A DNA stretch of 64,000 nucleotides from Polyporus tsugae (lineage: Eukaryota > Basidiomycota > Agaricomycetes > Polyporales > Polyporaceae), in the NCBI GenBank assembly GCA_024305745.1, contig JAHRBS010000004.1:3348001-3412000 (forward strand), written 5' to 3'. Below the pieces are notes generated by a model, which had not been told where the DNA came from, searched no databases, and saw only the letters and a list, made by a program, of their open reading frames with translations. Each line of letters opens with the position of its first letter. Position 1 is the first letter of the stretch. A program made the position numbers and the translations under genes. Below are positions 1-13,500 of this stretch, piece by piece.

Positions 1-1245
1 GTAACCAAAGGATGGGTCTCGCCGTTTGGCGTGTTGATGAAAACTGAACGATGCCCATGAACAGGACTATCCTGCAACGCTGGGAATTGAAACTAACCGT
101 TGTCTCCGACATGACAGAAGACGTCGTTATATCCTAGCTTCCGAAGACCAAGCTCGCACCAGTTGCTATGGGCGAGCAAGTCTTCCAACGTGTGAAGACC
201 TGTTCCCAACAAGCGATAAGCTTCCCAAAGCTCATCGCCTTCACGACCCTGTGCGCGTCGACCGTGCTCAATGCAAGCATGGAACACACGGCGAATCAGA
301 GCAGTAGACGTGTCCCAACCCCTATTCTCGGTAGCCATGTAGTTCTAAGATACAAAGGTCCACCAATATTAGTTGCGCATATACGTGGCAAGTGAAACAC
401 ACATGCCTTCATGCCGGTCCTTTCATCAATTTCCAGCTCCTCAGGGTTCACAGGCGGACGAAGCTTAGGGTGGAATTGCCGCGCATCCCCCTCCTTCTCA
501 GCGTAACCCCTATTCACGGCACCGATTCTTAACCAAACAAATATTGGTAGTAGTTAAATAGTGTTAGCTCACTTCGGATTGTCGATGTGTTCGACAGGAA
601 GGTAGACGCCGAGGCGGTCAGGCGTGACTTGGAACTCCTGTGTCGCGAATCCGAACGTCTATAATAGCTCTCATCAGAAAGACGGCGAGTGACAACTGGA
701 AGCTATTTGCTCACCAGGAAACCCAGAACCGAGACGATAAGCACAAGGGTATCTGCTGAGAGTTTGCTGAGACCGGCGATATCCATAGCTTGGGAGTAGT
801 CTCGAAGCCAGTTTCCCTTCAAAAGTGCGAATCGTTGTGAGCGAGCATTGCCCATGGCATAGACGAGACACAAAAGAACTACTTACGAAGTAAACACGTT
901 TTACATCCTCCTTCGAAAATTTGGATCCCTCGCCGCCACTAGTGGCGGCACTCAAGACTGACTGGGCAAAGTCAAGCAACCCGCCACCCCCGCCAACATG
1001 TCCGACAGCCTTCGCAAGCTCCGCAAGGATGTTCTCGATGTCGCCGTGCCGGAAAGCCTTGCCTGGTGGTTGTGATCAATCGGCAACCCTTTTTTTTTAG
1101 CCTGACGACCCCGAACTTCACAGCACAGCTTACCATTCAGGTACGCGAAATCTGGGATATCTCCCGCCCCAAATCCATAGGCTCCGGGCGGGAGGAGGAC
1201 GAGGAGAACGGTGAGGGTGAGGAAAATAGTCGCAAAGGAATTCAT
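1..1245 (-). CDS. het-C: HET-C family protein, 5' part (runs off window)
   Basis: HET-C proteins are secreted or membrane-associated fungal proteins. In Neurospora, allelic differences at het-c drive heterokaryon incompatibility. The chosen ATG (1243-1245, complement) opens a hydrophobic signal-peptide-like segment (MNSFATIFLTLTVLL, ending PPGAYGFGAGDIP), followed by the family-typical stretch DIPDFAYLNGK and, after an intron, AFRHGDIENILAELAK. A glycine run precedes LLDFAQSVLSAA and FSKEDVKRVYF. The exon near 727-830 carries the hallmark GNWLRDYSQAMD plus a hydrophobic segment, and further exons include HTLEDLLAHSNWCELGL. Several short introns are visible. Only the N-terminal part is in the window, so I cannot say whether the polymorphic specificity region or the glycine-rich C-terminus is intact. 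Family identity is secure; a role in self/non-self recognition in this organism is inference. Confidence 0.85.
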
Positions 1246-1524
1246 CGATGTGGTCGTTGGGAGAGATGTCGGAGGTAGCCCCCGGTTGATATACATAAGC
1301 TTATGCTTGGCCCTATGTCGTGGAGGATGCCAAGACCCGTCTGGATCCGGATAGACGGTCGATAATGACATCATCCTCAAGTCTACGAGCCGTGAGTACA
1401 CAACGATGATGGTATGTATTATAAGTTGTACAGGCCGAAGAGCATACGTCAACAAGCAATGCGAACAACAAAACAGTTCCGAACGACATAGTCCACATAT
1501 GATCATAGCAATAACTCCCGCCGT

Positions 1525-4500
1525 TCACCCTAGCTTCACCTTCTTCGTCGGTGGCGGCTTGCCTCCATCCCCTCCTTTCCGCTTCGCATGTCCACTCCCC
1601 CCGATACCCTTGATTGGCGCAAGAAGACCGCGATACCTAGTCTGCAACTTGACCGCCATGTCTCCAACATCCGAGTCCGCGCCATTGAACAAGATCGCGT
1701 TGTTGATCATGAGATCCAGGTCGGCCTCGAATGCTTCGATGGTCTCGTACTTGTCCTGGTTGAGCTTCGAAAGGATAGCCCTCAGGTCTCGAGCATCCTT
1801 GCGAGGGATGACGTCGAAGTATGTAGGGATGCCTAACGCTACTGGATCCACGGGGTCACGGAACACCCATGAACTAAAGGCGCACAGATTAATGAGAGAC
1901 TAAAAACGCGCGAAGGAGACCACGTACAGAGGCTCGTCAATGATCCGCTTCATCAGGATCACCAACTGCTTCTTCTCGTTGGGCGGAAGCTTCTTCTCCG
2001 CTGACTTTGCCCACTCTTTCTTCCACAACCGCTCCAATACGTCCGCGCAGTTGACGGGGTAAGTCATCGCAGGGTTGAAAGTGCGACAATTGCTGAAGAC
2101 GAGCTCGACGTCTTTCGCGAACTCCTCCATAGTGGAGTACTTCCCGTCAGCCAGCTTGTCGCCCATGGTGCCGAAGTCCATGGGGCTCTTGATCTCCTCG
2201 TAGTACCTGGACAGGGCATGTCAGAAAATCAGGGAGAAGGGACCAACTAGGGCAGCCATACGTGGGGCATCCGTCGTCCTCTGGGTTGACGGGACGATTG
2301 AAGATGTGGGCTTCCGGGTGCTTTGTCAAGAGACGCAAAACCTCCCGACATTTCTTGTCGTTGAGCGGCGTCGTCTGGGCAGGCGTTCTCTTCGGCTTCC
2401 CATTCGCAGGCGTCGCCGCACGCGGGGCCTCTTTCTCCTTGCCTTTGATCAACGCGCGCAGAGGAATTGATGCATGGTCTGTGGCAGGTGGGGATGGCTT
2501 GTGCGGCTTCTCCTTCGCCTTGTGCGACGTGAGGCCGTTCCTTGCTGGAGCCGGAGATTCGACGCGTTTAGGCGTCGAGGCTGGCGGCGTGGGTACGGAT
2601 GAGGGGCCGGCAGAATGAGCGGTTGGACGCTCCTTCTTGGCTGGGGTGGCGAGCGCGAGGATCTCGTCTTCGGTGGTGTCCACGTCTTCCTTCTTGCGTT
2701 TCCCGATGACAAGCTTGGGAATAGAACGCTCCTTGTCTTTACCCTTGTCCACGGGCGGAGGTGGCGCGCGTTCTTTTTCCCTCTGAGCGGGAGGCGGTGG
2801 TCGACGCTCGTGACCTTTCCCCTTCTGCTGCGCTCGCTCAATAGCAATGACCTCCTCGAGTAGTTCCCGGGAACCGTCGTCAATGTCATCGAACCCTGGA
2901 GGCGGAGCGTCGAGGACTGGAGCAGGAGCCAGAGCAGGAGCAGGAGCGGGGCCGGGAGGCGGCACCTCTGATAACTTCGGCTCTTTTGGCTTCTTGCCCT
3001 TCGGCTTGGGGACAGGTTTGGGCGTCGCGGTGGGGGGAGCACCATTTGGGACGGAACCGCTGCCACCAATCTTTAACTTGATCGTGGGGACGGTGGGCGT
3101 TGCAGCAGGAGTAGGAGCAGCCGTCAGGGCCTTGGGGGCCTTCGATGATGGAGGAATCTGGATAGAAGGTGTAGAAGGCGCAGGCGGGTGGGCAGGTGGT
3201 TGTGCTTGTTCTTTCTTGCTTGCCGCCTCTAGGGTCTTGTTGATGCGTACCCACGCTGGCAACACAAGTTTAAGTCACGATCGCCACTCGCACAAGTGGA
3301 ATACGCACTGGTCTCGAAGAAAGACTCCAGAGCGAGTGTCTCGGCATGTACGAAGCTCCCGGCCACATTGTACGTCTTCGCATTGCTAACCATCAACCAA
3401 AAATCGGCCTCAAACGCAAACCGATCCTTGTACTGTCCCTGCTCCAACTTCCCGTTCATTGTACCTAGGTCCATCGGGGACTTGATGATGTCGAAGTAGC
3501 TAAACCAGGTTCAGTATTCATAGACTGCGGCAAAGAAGCGCTAACATACTTCGGCGCACGATCGCGGACGGGATCCACTGGCTGCAGGAACACAGCGGCC
3601 TTCTTGTGCGCCCGGAGCTTCTTGAGAGCGGTCCTGCAGGCCCGCAGGTCGTTCAACGGCATGCCGCCAGACTGCGCCTTCGGAACAGCCTTCGCGACCT
3701 TCTTCTCCTTCTGCGCTGCAGCCGCAGCCTTCGCGGGCACCTTTGGCACAGAAAACTCTCCGCCCTGCCTGCGCAACGTGGTAAGAGGGGCGGCAGTACT
3801 CGGAGTTGGGGCGGCGGAAGTGTCGACTCGAGTATTGCCCGGCATAATCTTGAGCTTGGGAGCGAGGGTAAAGGGGGGAAGCGGACTCTTGGGTGTAGGC
3901 GCGCCTGACTTGAGAGACCGCTGAGACTTGGTTGTAAGCTTGACAGATGGGAGCGGTGGTGGGGCCTCCTGGATTGGCGTCGGAGGAAGATGAATGGTGA
4001 CCTTCGGGGCGGTCTCCTCTTGACCACGGATGAGGAGATCTGCAAGCTTCAGTAGACACCACCGCACTTCGCAATCAGTGTCTGGTGCACTGTCATTCCG
4101 AGCGCGCGATCAGCCCAAGCCAGTAGAGGCACATTAATCGGACGTACAGTGCAATAGGCATCAAGAGCTCGCGGATCGCCTCGTTCTTCCCAACCTCCCG
4201 GTCCTTCCGTAGGGCCTTGATCATGAGCTCCGTCTCTGACTTCTTGTTCTCCTTCACCTTCTCCGCGCCATTGCCATCCTCTTCAATCATGAGCGTGTCT
4301 GCTTCCTTTGGCGTCTTCATCTCCCCCATCGTAACGAGCAATGCGAGGCTCTGGCATGCACCGCGTGCAACATGACGGCGGACGATGCGAGACGAGTCGG
4401 ACGCCATGACTGCAAGAACATATCTCATGATCTTGGGCGTGTACCATTTCCCGAGGAATAGATAGTCAAAAGCAGCGATGCGAACTTGAATGTAGTTGCC

Positions 4501-7500
4501 CTCACTGCGTAATCGTCAGTTAAGTGAGCCTCACAGGATATGCTCGGATGCTGCACGCACCGAGTCAAAGGGAAGAAAGGCCGCGGGTCATGCGGGACAA
4601 GGTTGGCGAGGCTGACTAGCATGTGGAACTGCAACAAAATGAGACATAATGACTACAGAACACTAAACGGAACCATACCTCGATCACGGCTATGGTCACT
4701 ACATTATGGTACGTCGGGATGAGGCGATCCATACTGCGATATCTGTCAACCTCAGACAGGGCGGTTTTCAACAGCTCGACATCCTGAGGGTCCTGTGTGG
4801 GGGCGGCATCATTCGAAATGAACTCTCCACGTTCAGGGGCGTGCGAGGAGACCGTTGCGCAACCCAACGCGGAGATAACGTTGCAGATGTAGAACGCGTC
4901 AGCATACTACATGCCAAGAAGGTGAGCAACCGAGCCATCCACGGTGGAGAGCTAAACAATCTACTTACGGTATTTGTGGTATTGTCGTTGTAACGCAGCT
5001 GATCAACTAAGAATTGACGAATGACTGGTGGGGTCTTTCCATTCTCGAAGCGGACCCTGGAGATTGCACTCAAGATACTCTGAACGGACGTCAGACGCTC
5101 TGACATGTGGCATTACTGTCAGGGTGCACGCACCTTCCGGACGAAGTACTCCGCAATGTCGCTGAAGTCATTTGGTCGTGGTACATAGGCATGGCTGAAG
5201 AGATCAGTCTTTGAATCCTCAGGCTCGTAGCAATACCGGAGGAACAGCTTGAATAGGTGGAACAAGCCAAGCCATTCTAGTTTCTGGTTTGCGCACTAAG
5301 GACTAGTAGTCAGCCGATGCCATTGGCAGGCGAGCGTGACTTAAGCTTACCGTGACGAGTGCAGCCGCAGCTTCGCACCGAATACGGAAGCAGTAGTTCG
5401 ACACTAGGACCGTCCTGGTAAAGGTGCTGGAAATGATGGGGTTTGGTGTCTTCGACAAGACCAAGATTGCCTACGACAATATGAACGACTGTTTATCTAA
5501 AACGTACGCATTGGCTACACGCACCTCGTACTGGGCCACGACATCTCGGTCGCGCTGCAGCTGAGAGACCCACATGTAGTCCTTCTGGTCGAATGCGATG
5601 GCTGCGATCCACTCGAAGTCGGCGTCGATGCGAATCCACTCGTAGGTTTGACCGGCCATGTTCTGCTCGTCCTCCTCCGTCCAATCCGCGACCTTCCAGT
5701 TCTCGCGTTCCTGTTCCTTCTCCCAGATCTCCAGACCAAAACCCATGTCAACCATGTCCATCGCTGCCGCTGCGTCTGCGTCGCCTTCAGCTGCCGCCTG
5801 AGCCGCCGCTTGCCGAGCTAGGTAGCGCTTAGTGTTCCGCCGAACACGCTTGTACTTGGTGTTGAAGGGGACCTCGTATCGCTTGAACGCGCTTCGGATA
5901 TCAAGGACGTGTTCATATGGAGTCCCGTCCGCCTCGTGAATGCGGATAGTCATCTGACCCTGTGAACGGTACGTCAGATACACCCAACAGAAATGCAGCT
6001 CAACTAACCTCGAAAAATGGGACAGGTTTCATCATCATCTTGCCTATCTCATTGTTCTCAAAGTGCTTGTACGCGGGTGCATCCTGTCGCATCGTGATTT
6101 CCACTGCCATCTTCTTGCGGTTGAACGACGCCGAGAATCCGAAAGTGGGACATCCACTCCCGTAGATCCACTGCTCTGCGAACGAACGGGGATCGATCCC
6201 GCTAACCTTCCTACACATTCGAAGGAATGAATGCGTCGAGATCAAGTTGTTTGCCATTTCGCCACTAATCGCTGACAGGAACAGCTTGGGGAGAACACGA
6301 GATAGACCAAGAGAGGTACCAGATTTCCCGAGTCGACGATCTAGGATATGGAGAACAAGTGGCGACTTGAGGCTGATGAAGGCGATGTTGGTGCCGTCAG
6401 GAGGGTCGAGAGACTGTGGCTGGCAGATCGGTGCCATGGATCCGGTGTCGAGCTCGATAACACGTTCCATGTCCTTCTTCAGTCGATACCTGTACTCGTT
6501 TGTACCGAAGAGCTTGCGCACGAAGAGACCGGTGATGTAAAGCCCTAAGCCATTGACGAGCCACGTATCGGACCACATCTTTTGTTGGATGTTGATGCCA
6601 ATCCATTGACAGGCGAGGCCGTGGCTGAGACTATGTCGCGTCTCGTATACCTGATCAATCGCGTCTTCGCCGTAGAGCAGGTCGACAGTGACAAGGGAAA
6701 GGGTGGCAGCGTCAAACCGCTGTGCAGGCAGCTCCTCGACGAAGACGAGCTTGTGAGAGCCGAACGGGTACGATCCGAACTCGTTGACGTAGAAGCTCAT
6801 AGCCGACCGCATGAATGACACCGTCGTCGTGAGGAAGGACTCATGCCCTGGCAAGCAGAATGCGTGCATCAGCGGCTGAGTGGTACCAGAGGCATCCTCT
6901 GCGGCGCTAAGGTCTGCGGGGATGGCGTGAGTGTGGAATGGACCAGCCGCCCAAGCGATGTGTTGAACAGATGTCAGCGTAGGCTGCGAGAAGACGAAGA
7001 TAGTCTTGCTCGAGTTGTAGGGATGGGAAACCTGAGATGGGCGAGGACGAATATAGGCCAGGAGTGTGTAGATCAACAACCAGAGGACGTACTTGTTCGA
7101 CCAGCTCTCCGCTGCAAATCACAACAGTTGGGTATTCGCTGTTGGAATCCTCATCCTCATCGTCCGACAGTGCATCTTGCTGCTCCAATGACCGAGGAAC
7201 GATGAACTCAAAGTCCCATGTACACTTCTCCCAGAGATTGTCGACACAAGGCACCCAGCACCGTGCTGCATCCGGCGAAGACGGCGTGGTATAGACATGT
7301 GGTACTCGCTAAGGAGCTTTCAGTAGGGTAGTTTGATGTCGCCACAGCGTACTTACCGTCTGATAGGACTCCGACGGTAGCACGAACTGAACGCCGTCCG
7401 CTGGATTCTTGATGCTGTACCCTATGTTAATGAGTATGGGGGTGAATTCTGGGACTGGAAGCGATTGCTGGGACGGGTGGCCGGGTGTTTGGGGTTCCGG

Positions 7501-8128
7501 GGTGGCGGCTACACAATACTGTTAATATTAGTGTTCCCCACTAGGAAGCCAGCACCTCACCTTCGCTGACTAAACCACTCGCTGCCCAATGCCCAGACTG
7601 CCTCAAGGAAACCTCCTTTGGAATGGCTATCGAGAGCTCCCCCTCGTCACCCTCCTGGAGAGCGGAATAGACCCTGCGCTTCAATTCTGGATGGTGATGA
7701 ACATCTGTCGCGTCGGACACGCTGAGATTCGCAATTGGATCCGAGTGTACGAAGTCCGCTGGGTGAGAGGCGACAGTGACGCTGTGTATGTCTGTACGTG
7801 TGTGAGCTACACGTCGCGTTCCGCGCGATAAGGGTTCCAAAACACAAAACTTACCACATTGGCGGGCGTGCAGATGGATCGTCTTTAGGTCCTTGCTCGT
7901 AGGGACGACCGTAATCTCGGTGTACCCCTATGGAAGAAGATGGTTAGAAAGGACGGGGAAGGGTGTGGACGACGACGTACCCAGAGCTTCCCGCTGAAGT
8001 CAACTTCGAGAACGACCTTTTGGTGGCTAGTATATACGTCAAGTCGAGTCAGATCTATTGTTCCGGACACTAAAATGTGAGAATGACACGTATATAGAGA
8101 AACCTCTACGGATATGCTCCCTCTGCAT
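1525..8128 (-). CDS. TAF2: TFIID subunit TAF2 with three C-terminal bromodomains
   Basis: TAF2 is the M1-aminopeptidase-like subunit of TFIID that contacts core promoter DNA. I start at 8128: a 19-nt first exon (MQREHI) splices into TSHQKVVLEVDFSGKLW, then GYTEITVVPTSKDLKTIHLHA. The aminopeptidase-like region (6000-7080) includes SFYVNEFGSYPFGSHKLVFVEE and RHSLSHGLACQWIG, where the protease HEXXH motif reads HSLSH. Both histidines remain but the catalytic Glu is Ser, so no peptidase activity is expected. After the helical-repeat region the protein continues into a Pro/Ala/Lys-rich stretch with three bromodomains: about 3230-3700 (AVFLQPVDP, PMDLGTMNGKL, NAKTYN), about 1930-2370 (IFNRPVNPED, PMDFGTMGDKL, NCRTFNP) and about 1530-1960 (WVFRDPVDP, YFDVIPRKDARDL, NNAILFNG). 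Each keeps the acetyl-lysine-contacting Asn. Many short introns interrupt it. TAF2 identity is firm. That all bromodomain exons belong to the same transcript is inferred from unbroken splice phases and the absence of an intervening start or stop. Confidence 0.88.
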
Positions 8129-8486
8129 GGTTTAGGACTCCTGACGAGGAAATTGATCGCCACAGCACGGTTGCCAGTCCAGATAAGCCCCAGAGAATAG
8201 AATGAGGAAGCAGCGGCGCAGACAATAGAGAAAGATGAGTAGAGTAAAGCGGAAAGAGGGGGTGTAGACCACGGTCAGAGACGACGACGACGGGGAAAGG
8301 CCATCGACTCGTCCAACTCAAGAGAGAAGCGCGATTACGTAAGATGAACGACTGAACTCACATACTGTAGGGTTCCCAATTTGGGCACTCTAGGGTTGGA
8401 GTGGAGATCGATCCTCAGATCCGCGCTGCGGCCATCGTCAAAAATTCGGACGATTCGTCTTCTGCCCACCACCATCCACACTACCC
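8129..8486. promoter_or_regulatory. Divergent intergenic region TAF2 / LTV1
   Basis: The 358 bases between the TAF2 and LTV1 start codons must hold both promoters and 5' leaders. I see no recognisable element beyond short A/G-rich and pyrimidine-rich tracts. Confidence 0.5.
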
Positions 8487-10356
8487 ATGCCTCCCAAGTC
8501 TGTCTTCCGCCAGCCTGGGGCTCAGCACTTTCAGGTCGTACACCGCTCCCAGCGCGACCCCCTCATCCACGACCCGGAGGCGACCAGACATGTCCTGAAG
8601 CCGGTGCAGAGGGGGAACTTGGCCAAGGTGAGACAGATACCTGTCCCTCAGGTATCCTCCTGGGGTCTTACCTCGGATTCCATTCTCAGGGAAAGTCAAG
8701 GGCAGACTTGGAACAGCTCATCCCATCTTCTGATCTATCTCACGATAATTCGCGCGGAAACATAGGAGAAGCCGCAGTCTACGGTATCTACTTCGACGAC
8801 ACAAACTATGACTACATGCAACACCTGAAGACGGTGGGGGTGCAGGAGGATGGCGTTGACAGCATGTGGGTGGAGGCGCCTTCAAAGTCGAAGGACAAAG
8901 GCATGGCGACGGATCCCATTTCTCTCCTTGACCTCCTCCCCGAAGGAACGCTAGCCTCCAAGTCCGAGCTGCCCAGAAACTATGAGGCGCAAGAGAACAT
9001 TCCTACGTCCATCGCAGGCTTTCAACCAGATATGGATCCACACCTTCGCCAAGTATTGGAAGCTCTAGAAGACGACGCGTTCGTGGTCGGAGAGCTGGAG
9101 GATGACTTCTTTGGGGAACTGATCACGCATGGAGAGCGCGAGGTAGATGAGGATGTCTACTTCGAGTTCCGTGAGGAGGGCTTGGTGGATGGTGCGGAGG
9201 ATGCAGGAGCGCAGGTTAGGGTATTAGAGGATGGCGAGGAAGTGGTCGGGTCATGGGAGCAGAGGTTTGCACGCTTCAAACAGGAGCAGAAGTCCGCGTC
9301 TTCAGACGAGGATACGTCCGATCTCAACGGCTGCTCGGAAGGTGGGGACACTGTCGGGACCCTTCCGCGGATGTCCGTCATCGGAGGGAAGAAGCGGCGG
9401 AGGAAGGGCACGTCGGACGCCTCCGGTTACAGTATGAGCAGCTCCTCGATGTGGCGGAATGAGCACCTCTCGGTCCTCGACGAGCGTTTCGATCAGGTTG
9501 GTGCGGGTCGCGCTACCGTTTGTATTCGGATGTTCACTGGCCTTGCATACAGATTCAGCGCGAGTACGAATCTTCGGACTCAGAGGAAGAGGAGACTTCG
9601 TTTGACGACCTCGACGACGCTCCTGACCTCATCACGTCTCGAGAAGACTTTGAATCTATGATGGACGAGTTCCTCGAGAAATACGAGGTCATCGCGGGCA
9701 AGATGCGTCCCACCCTTCCCGGGACGCCCACGGAGAAGCTCGACGCAATTCGAAAAGGCCTCGGGGAGGCGAAAATTCGAGATGCGGAAGAGAGCGACTC
9801 GGAGGCGGAGGACGTTCTCATGCCGCTAGACGTGGACGAGAAGAAGGACAGATGGGATTGTGAGACTATACTCAGTAAGCCCTGTCCAAACATCGTGGTC
9901 TTGCTATACTGTTTTTCAACGGTTTCTATCAGCGACGTACAGTAATCTGGAGAACCATCCGCGTCTCATCCAGGCGCGAGGCGACAAGGCCGTACCCAAG
10001 ATTCGTTTGGATCCCAAAACTGGACTTCCATCTGTGGTGGAGGAGCAGCCTTCGAAGAAGCAACAGCGTCCTACAGATTCTTCGGCCACGGAGGGTGAGG
10101 AAGATTTCAGACGTAAGTCTCATTGCTTACATGGGCCAAAACGATGTCTAATTTCCGTTCAGCTGCCCGAGTTCCAGTCGCTCGTCCCAAGAATGAGACA
10201 GCAGACGAGAAGAAGGCACGAAAGCAGGCCGTGAAAGTTGAGCGCCAGGCTCGCCGGTCGGACAAGAAGGCGACGAAGGAGAGGTTCTCGAAAGAGGTCA
10301 AGCAGCAAGCACGGTCTTTGGCGCAGAAGGAGCAGTCGACGATGCGGAAGTTGTAG
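8487..10356 (+). CDS. LTV1: Ribosome biogenesis factor Ltv1
   Basis: Ltv1 accompanies pre-40S particles and assists head maturation and export of the small subunit. Five exons traced by eye give 547 residues: 8487-8627, 8690-9496, 9553-9874, 9933-10112, 10163-10356. The N-terminus MPPKSVFRQPGAQHFQVVHR and GIYFDDTNYDYMQHL match the conserved family opening. The middle is acidic (LEDDFFGELITHGE), with DFESMMDEFLEKYE and the conserved GKMRPTLPGT. The C-terminus is a basic helix (KNETADEKKARKQAVKVERQ, ending STMRKL). All introns are about 50-62 nt with good GT-AG ends, and the frame closes across every junction. The gene is divergent from TAF2 and convergent with FAB1, 164 bases away. An in-frame ATG at 8381 lies upstream, but the Ltv1 start at 8487 fits the family. 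Confidence 0.93.
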
Positions 10357-10520
10357 GTTGTTGTGGAAGCGGTCATGTATTGTACAGGGTTGTACAGGGA
10401 GAGATGTCTGGAGGTGTTGCAGGGTATCTCGAGGACGTGATGTGGGGTGCTACAGGCGTATGAGAATGAAGGCAAAATATACTACAGTGAATTACAGTAC
10501 TACGGTAGATGTGTCACAGA

Positions 10521-13500
10521 TCACCAGTCGGGCCATAGGTCGAGAAGACTGTTGCCTTCTTCCTCTGGGGCGTCTTGTTGTTTCATCCACCGATCTGGCA
10601 CCTGCGTTCCCGACTTTGAGTGTGCATTCCCCTTGATAGGTACACTGTCACTTACCAACGGGAAGTAACGCTCCATCGCACTAAGGAAGCGATGCCTGTA
10701 TTGCTTAGGGCCGATGATAGTCGGCTCTCCCTTGTTGGCACCACCGAGGAAAGTCGAGTCTTTGACCCAACTTTCGAGCTTCTTGTCCCATGTATACGTC
10801 CTGATGTAGTCTGCGTTGTAGGATGAGTCAACATCCTGCTGCCAACGGATAGGGTGATATGACATACCGACTATACCAACAACCAACTCGTTCTTCGCGC
10901 TATCGACTCCGACCACAAGAGAATAGTCCATGACGTTGATATCAGCTAAGAACTTGCTGTCGTTGAATAGGGCGCCACGCAGGATACGTTTAGAGTGCTC
11001 GCGGAGATAGAAAGGCGTCATATGAGCCGCTGGAAGTAGATGGTTCAATTCCGGGTTCTCCCTAAACGAAATGAACTATTCAACTTACTCTGTACTAGGT
11101 TCTCGTCAAGGAGGACCTCGTTCTCTCGACCGGTGGCGTGCACGTGTCTATTACGAGTTGAACCTTTCAAGTCGTAAATCTGAAGTAGCAACCCCAGTGA
11201 ACATCCAGTACGGTGACACGGTCAGAGGGGCTGACCTTCGAAAAGTGCCTATCGTAGAATAGGTTCTCCATGACGAGTAAGTTCATTTGGGCCGACTTTG
11301 ACTTGCTGTTGCTAGGTTGGTGCTTCTGCGTCTTCCTGAACGTGATCTTGTAGCATCCGAAGATCTTCGCAAGAAGTGTGGGCCGCTATTGAATGTTTGA
11401 TGACAACAGGTTCCGCATCGCGAGATGCAAGATTACATACATTCCCTACCACCGCAGACGACATATAGTCGAAGTAGGCAGGTGCAAACGATTCCATGGC
11501 TTGCAGTTCCGTGCGCGAAAGCTCCTTCGCGATAAAGCGGTCGTCTATCCCAGGCCTTAGCAGCGGAAACACCACATGAGCAAGCTTAAACTCACCGAGT
11601 GTCTTCAAAAATGCCGAGCCAGACTTGCCACCGCTAGCATCAAACTTGACACATCTAGCCAGGGACTCGATCATACTTCGTTCGCAGTCATACGTCCGGC
11701 GCAATGCATCGAACTGCTCAGGGTACAGCACAGTACAGCTAATGGTCAATCCGCCGCTTTCGAAAGCTGACGAGGGCGGTGTGAGACGACGGCTTCGGTG
11801 ACAAAACAAAGCACCTACAAATCGCCCATGGAAGCTTGGATGAAGGAACGCGTAGTTCCTCCGTTGGGTCTGCTCCATCAGTGCTGTCCACATTAACCAC
11901 ACCCCACGTTGAGGTTGACTCTGCAATAGACCAGTCGTCAGGCATGAATGCTTCTCCTCCGGACTCCCGTGCTAGTCGCTTCTCCGCTCGGGACTTCGAT
12001 AACATCTCACGGTATTGGGGTGAGCTGAAAATAAAGTTTAGCGTTGAGCTGGATGGGACGAAGAACTGTATTCACTTCAGCGCTAGCGCGATGATGGACG
12101 TTGGCTCATCCGTCCGCACAACCATGGAAGAGTCGCGGAATATATGTTCGGGGTCGGCCATAGGGTCGTCCACGTCTGTATCAGAGCGATTACGATGTAG
12201 GGTCTGAGGCTGCTGCCAGAGACCCGAGATGGCTTTCAGAAGAGACGACCGACCATGTGGGTAAGCGTCGAAATCACTCGGCGGCGGAGTTACAGGAGCC
12301 ATACCACCTGCAGTGGTAGGCGAGAGCACGGGAGAGCCTATCGTAGACGGTGGGGCCTCAATTTCCTGAGAAACGGCGGGTCGAGCATCCTCTGGCGGCT
12401 GTTCTGCGACGTTGTTGTCGTCGGGGCGAGGGGCGAGGGGCTGCTCCGCAGCAGGTTCAAGGACGACCTCGAGCTCAAGGGCGGAGGCAGGATGCTCGGG
12501 AACCTTCTGAGGGCTCTTGCGTGGGCTGTTCTGATCGGGACGATCATCGTCATCGCCGCCGCCTTCGTCATCCGCTTCGCTGGAGTCCGAGCTTTCCGAC
12601 TCGTCTTTGATTGCGTCCTTGATGCTTTCCAAAACCTCCACCTTTGCGCGCGCCGACGCAACTGGACGAGCACGCTTGCCACGGATGATCGCGTATCGAC
12701 GACTCGCACGCTCGTTCTCCCGATTAATACGCTCGAAGTGCTTGGCGATGTTGGAGACCTTAGAACCCGCCGCAGGCGGGCGCCTGAAAGTCGACTTCGA
12801 ATTGACAACGCTAGCCGGACGGGACGATGGAGCTTTCTCTTTCGGCCCAAGGCGCATAGCGGGTTTCGGCCGGGTCTTCGAGCCACTAGCGCTAGCGGGA
12901 GTGATATTTCTACCAGGTGGAGGTGGGGAAGACCTTCCAGGGCGTAGCACAGCGTCTGGGTTGGCACGGGCGAACGAGGGTCTCTTGTCAGGAGACGTTC
13001 GCCGTGACGCACTCCGCGAATCGGGGTAGTTGACCACGGGAATTCGACTTCCCAGACTCGGTTGCCCCGCTGCTCGTTTCGTCAGGTACTTCGGAGCTAT
13101 GTTAGCGGCATAGCTAGATTCGAAATCAGAGACCGAAGAGCGCTTGCTGAGGAAGGGTGGTTGGCGATTCTTGTGGCGGATGCGACGAACGGCAGGCCTA
13201 CTCTCCTGCTCACTCTCGGACACAGGGACAACTGGCGCGAGCGCAGTCCTGGTTAATTCCTCGACACCTTGAGGGGGCAGATAATGCTGGTACTTCTTGA
13301 CGAGTTCGGCGACACTGGGATATACTGCTACACGTCGGGGCAACCTAGATGGGAGTGGTTGAGTTGGTTTGAGACCGTCCTCGTTCGACTCCACCGTATG
13401 CGCCTGCAAAGAAAATTTCAGTAACTTGTTTAGCCGTGTAGAAATGAGAACGTACCCGTTGCGGCGACGTCGCGTCGTCCGAGAATACACTGTCCCCACG

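Noticed and set aside
6600..6680. TAF2 as an active aminopeptidase.
   Set aside because: The HEXXH motif is HSLSH, without the catalytic Glu, as expected for TAF2 rather than an M1 peptidase.
8381..8486. Upstream in-frame-looking ATG for LTV1 at 8381 or 8401.
   Set aside because: Those frames do not give the conserved Ltv1 N-terminus, whereas the ATG at 8487 does, and its splice to the next exon is in phase.
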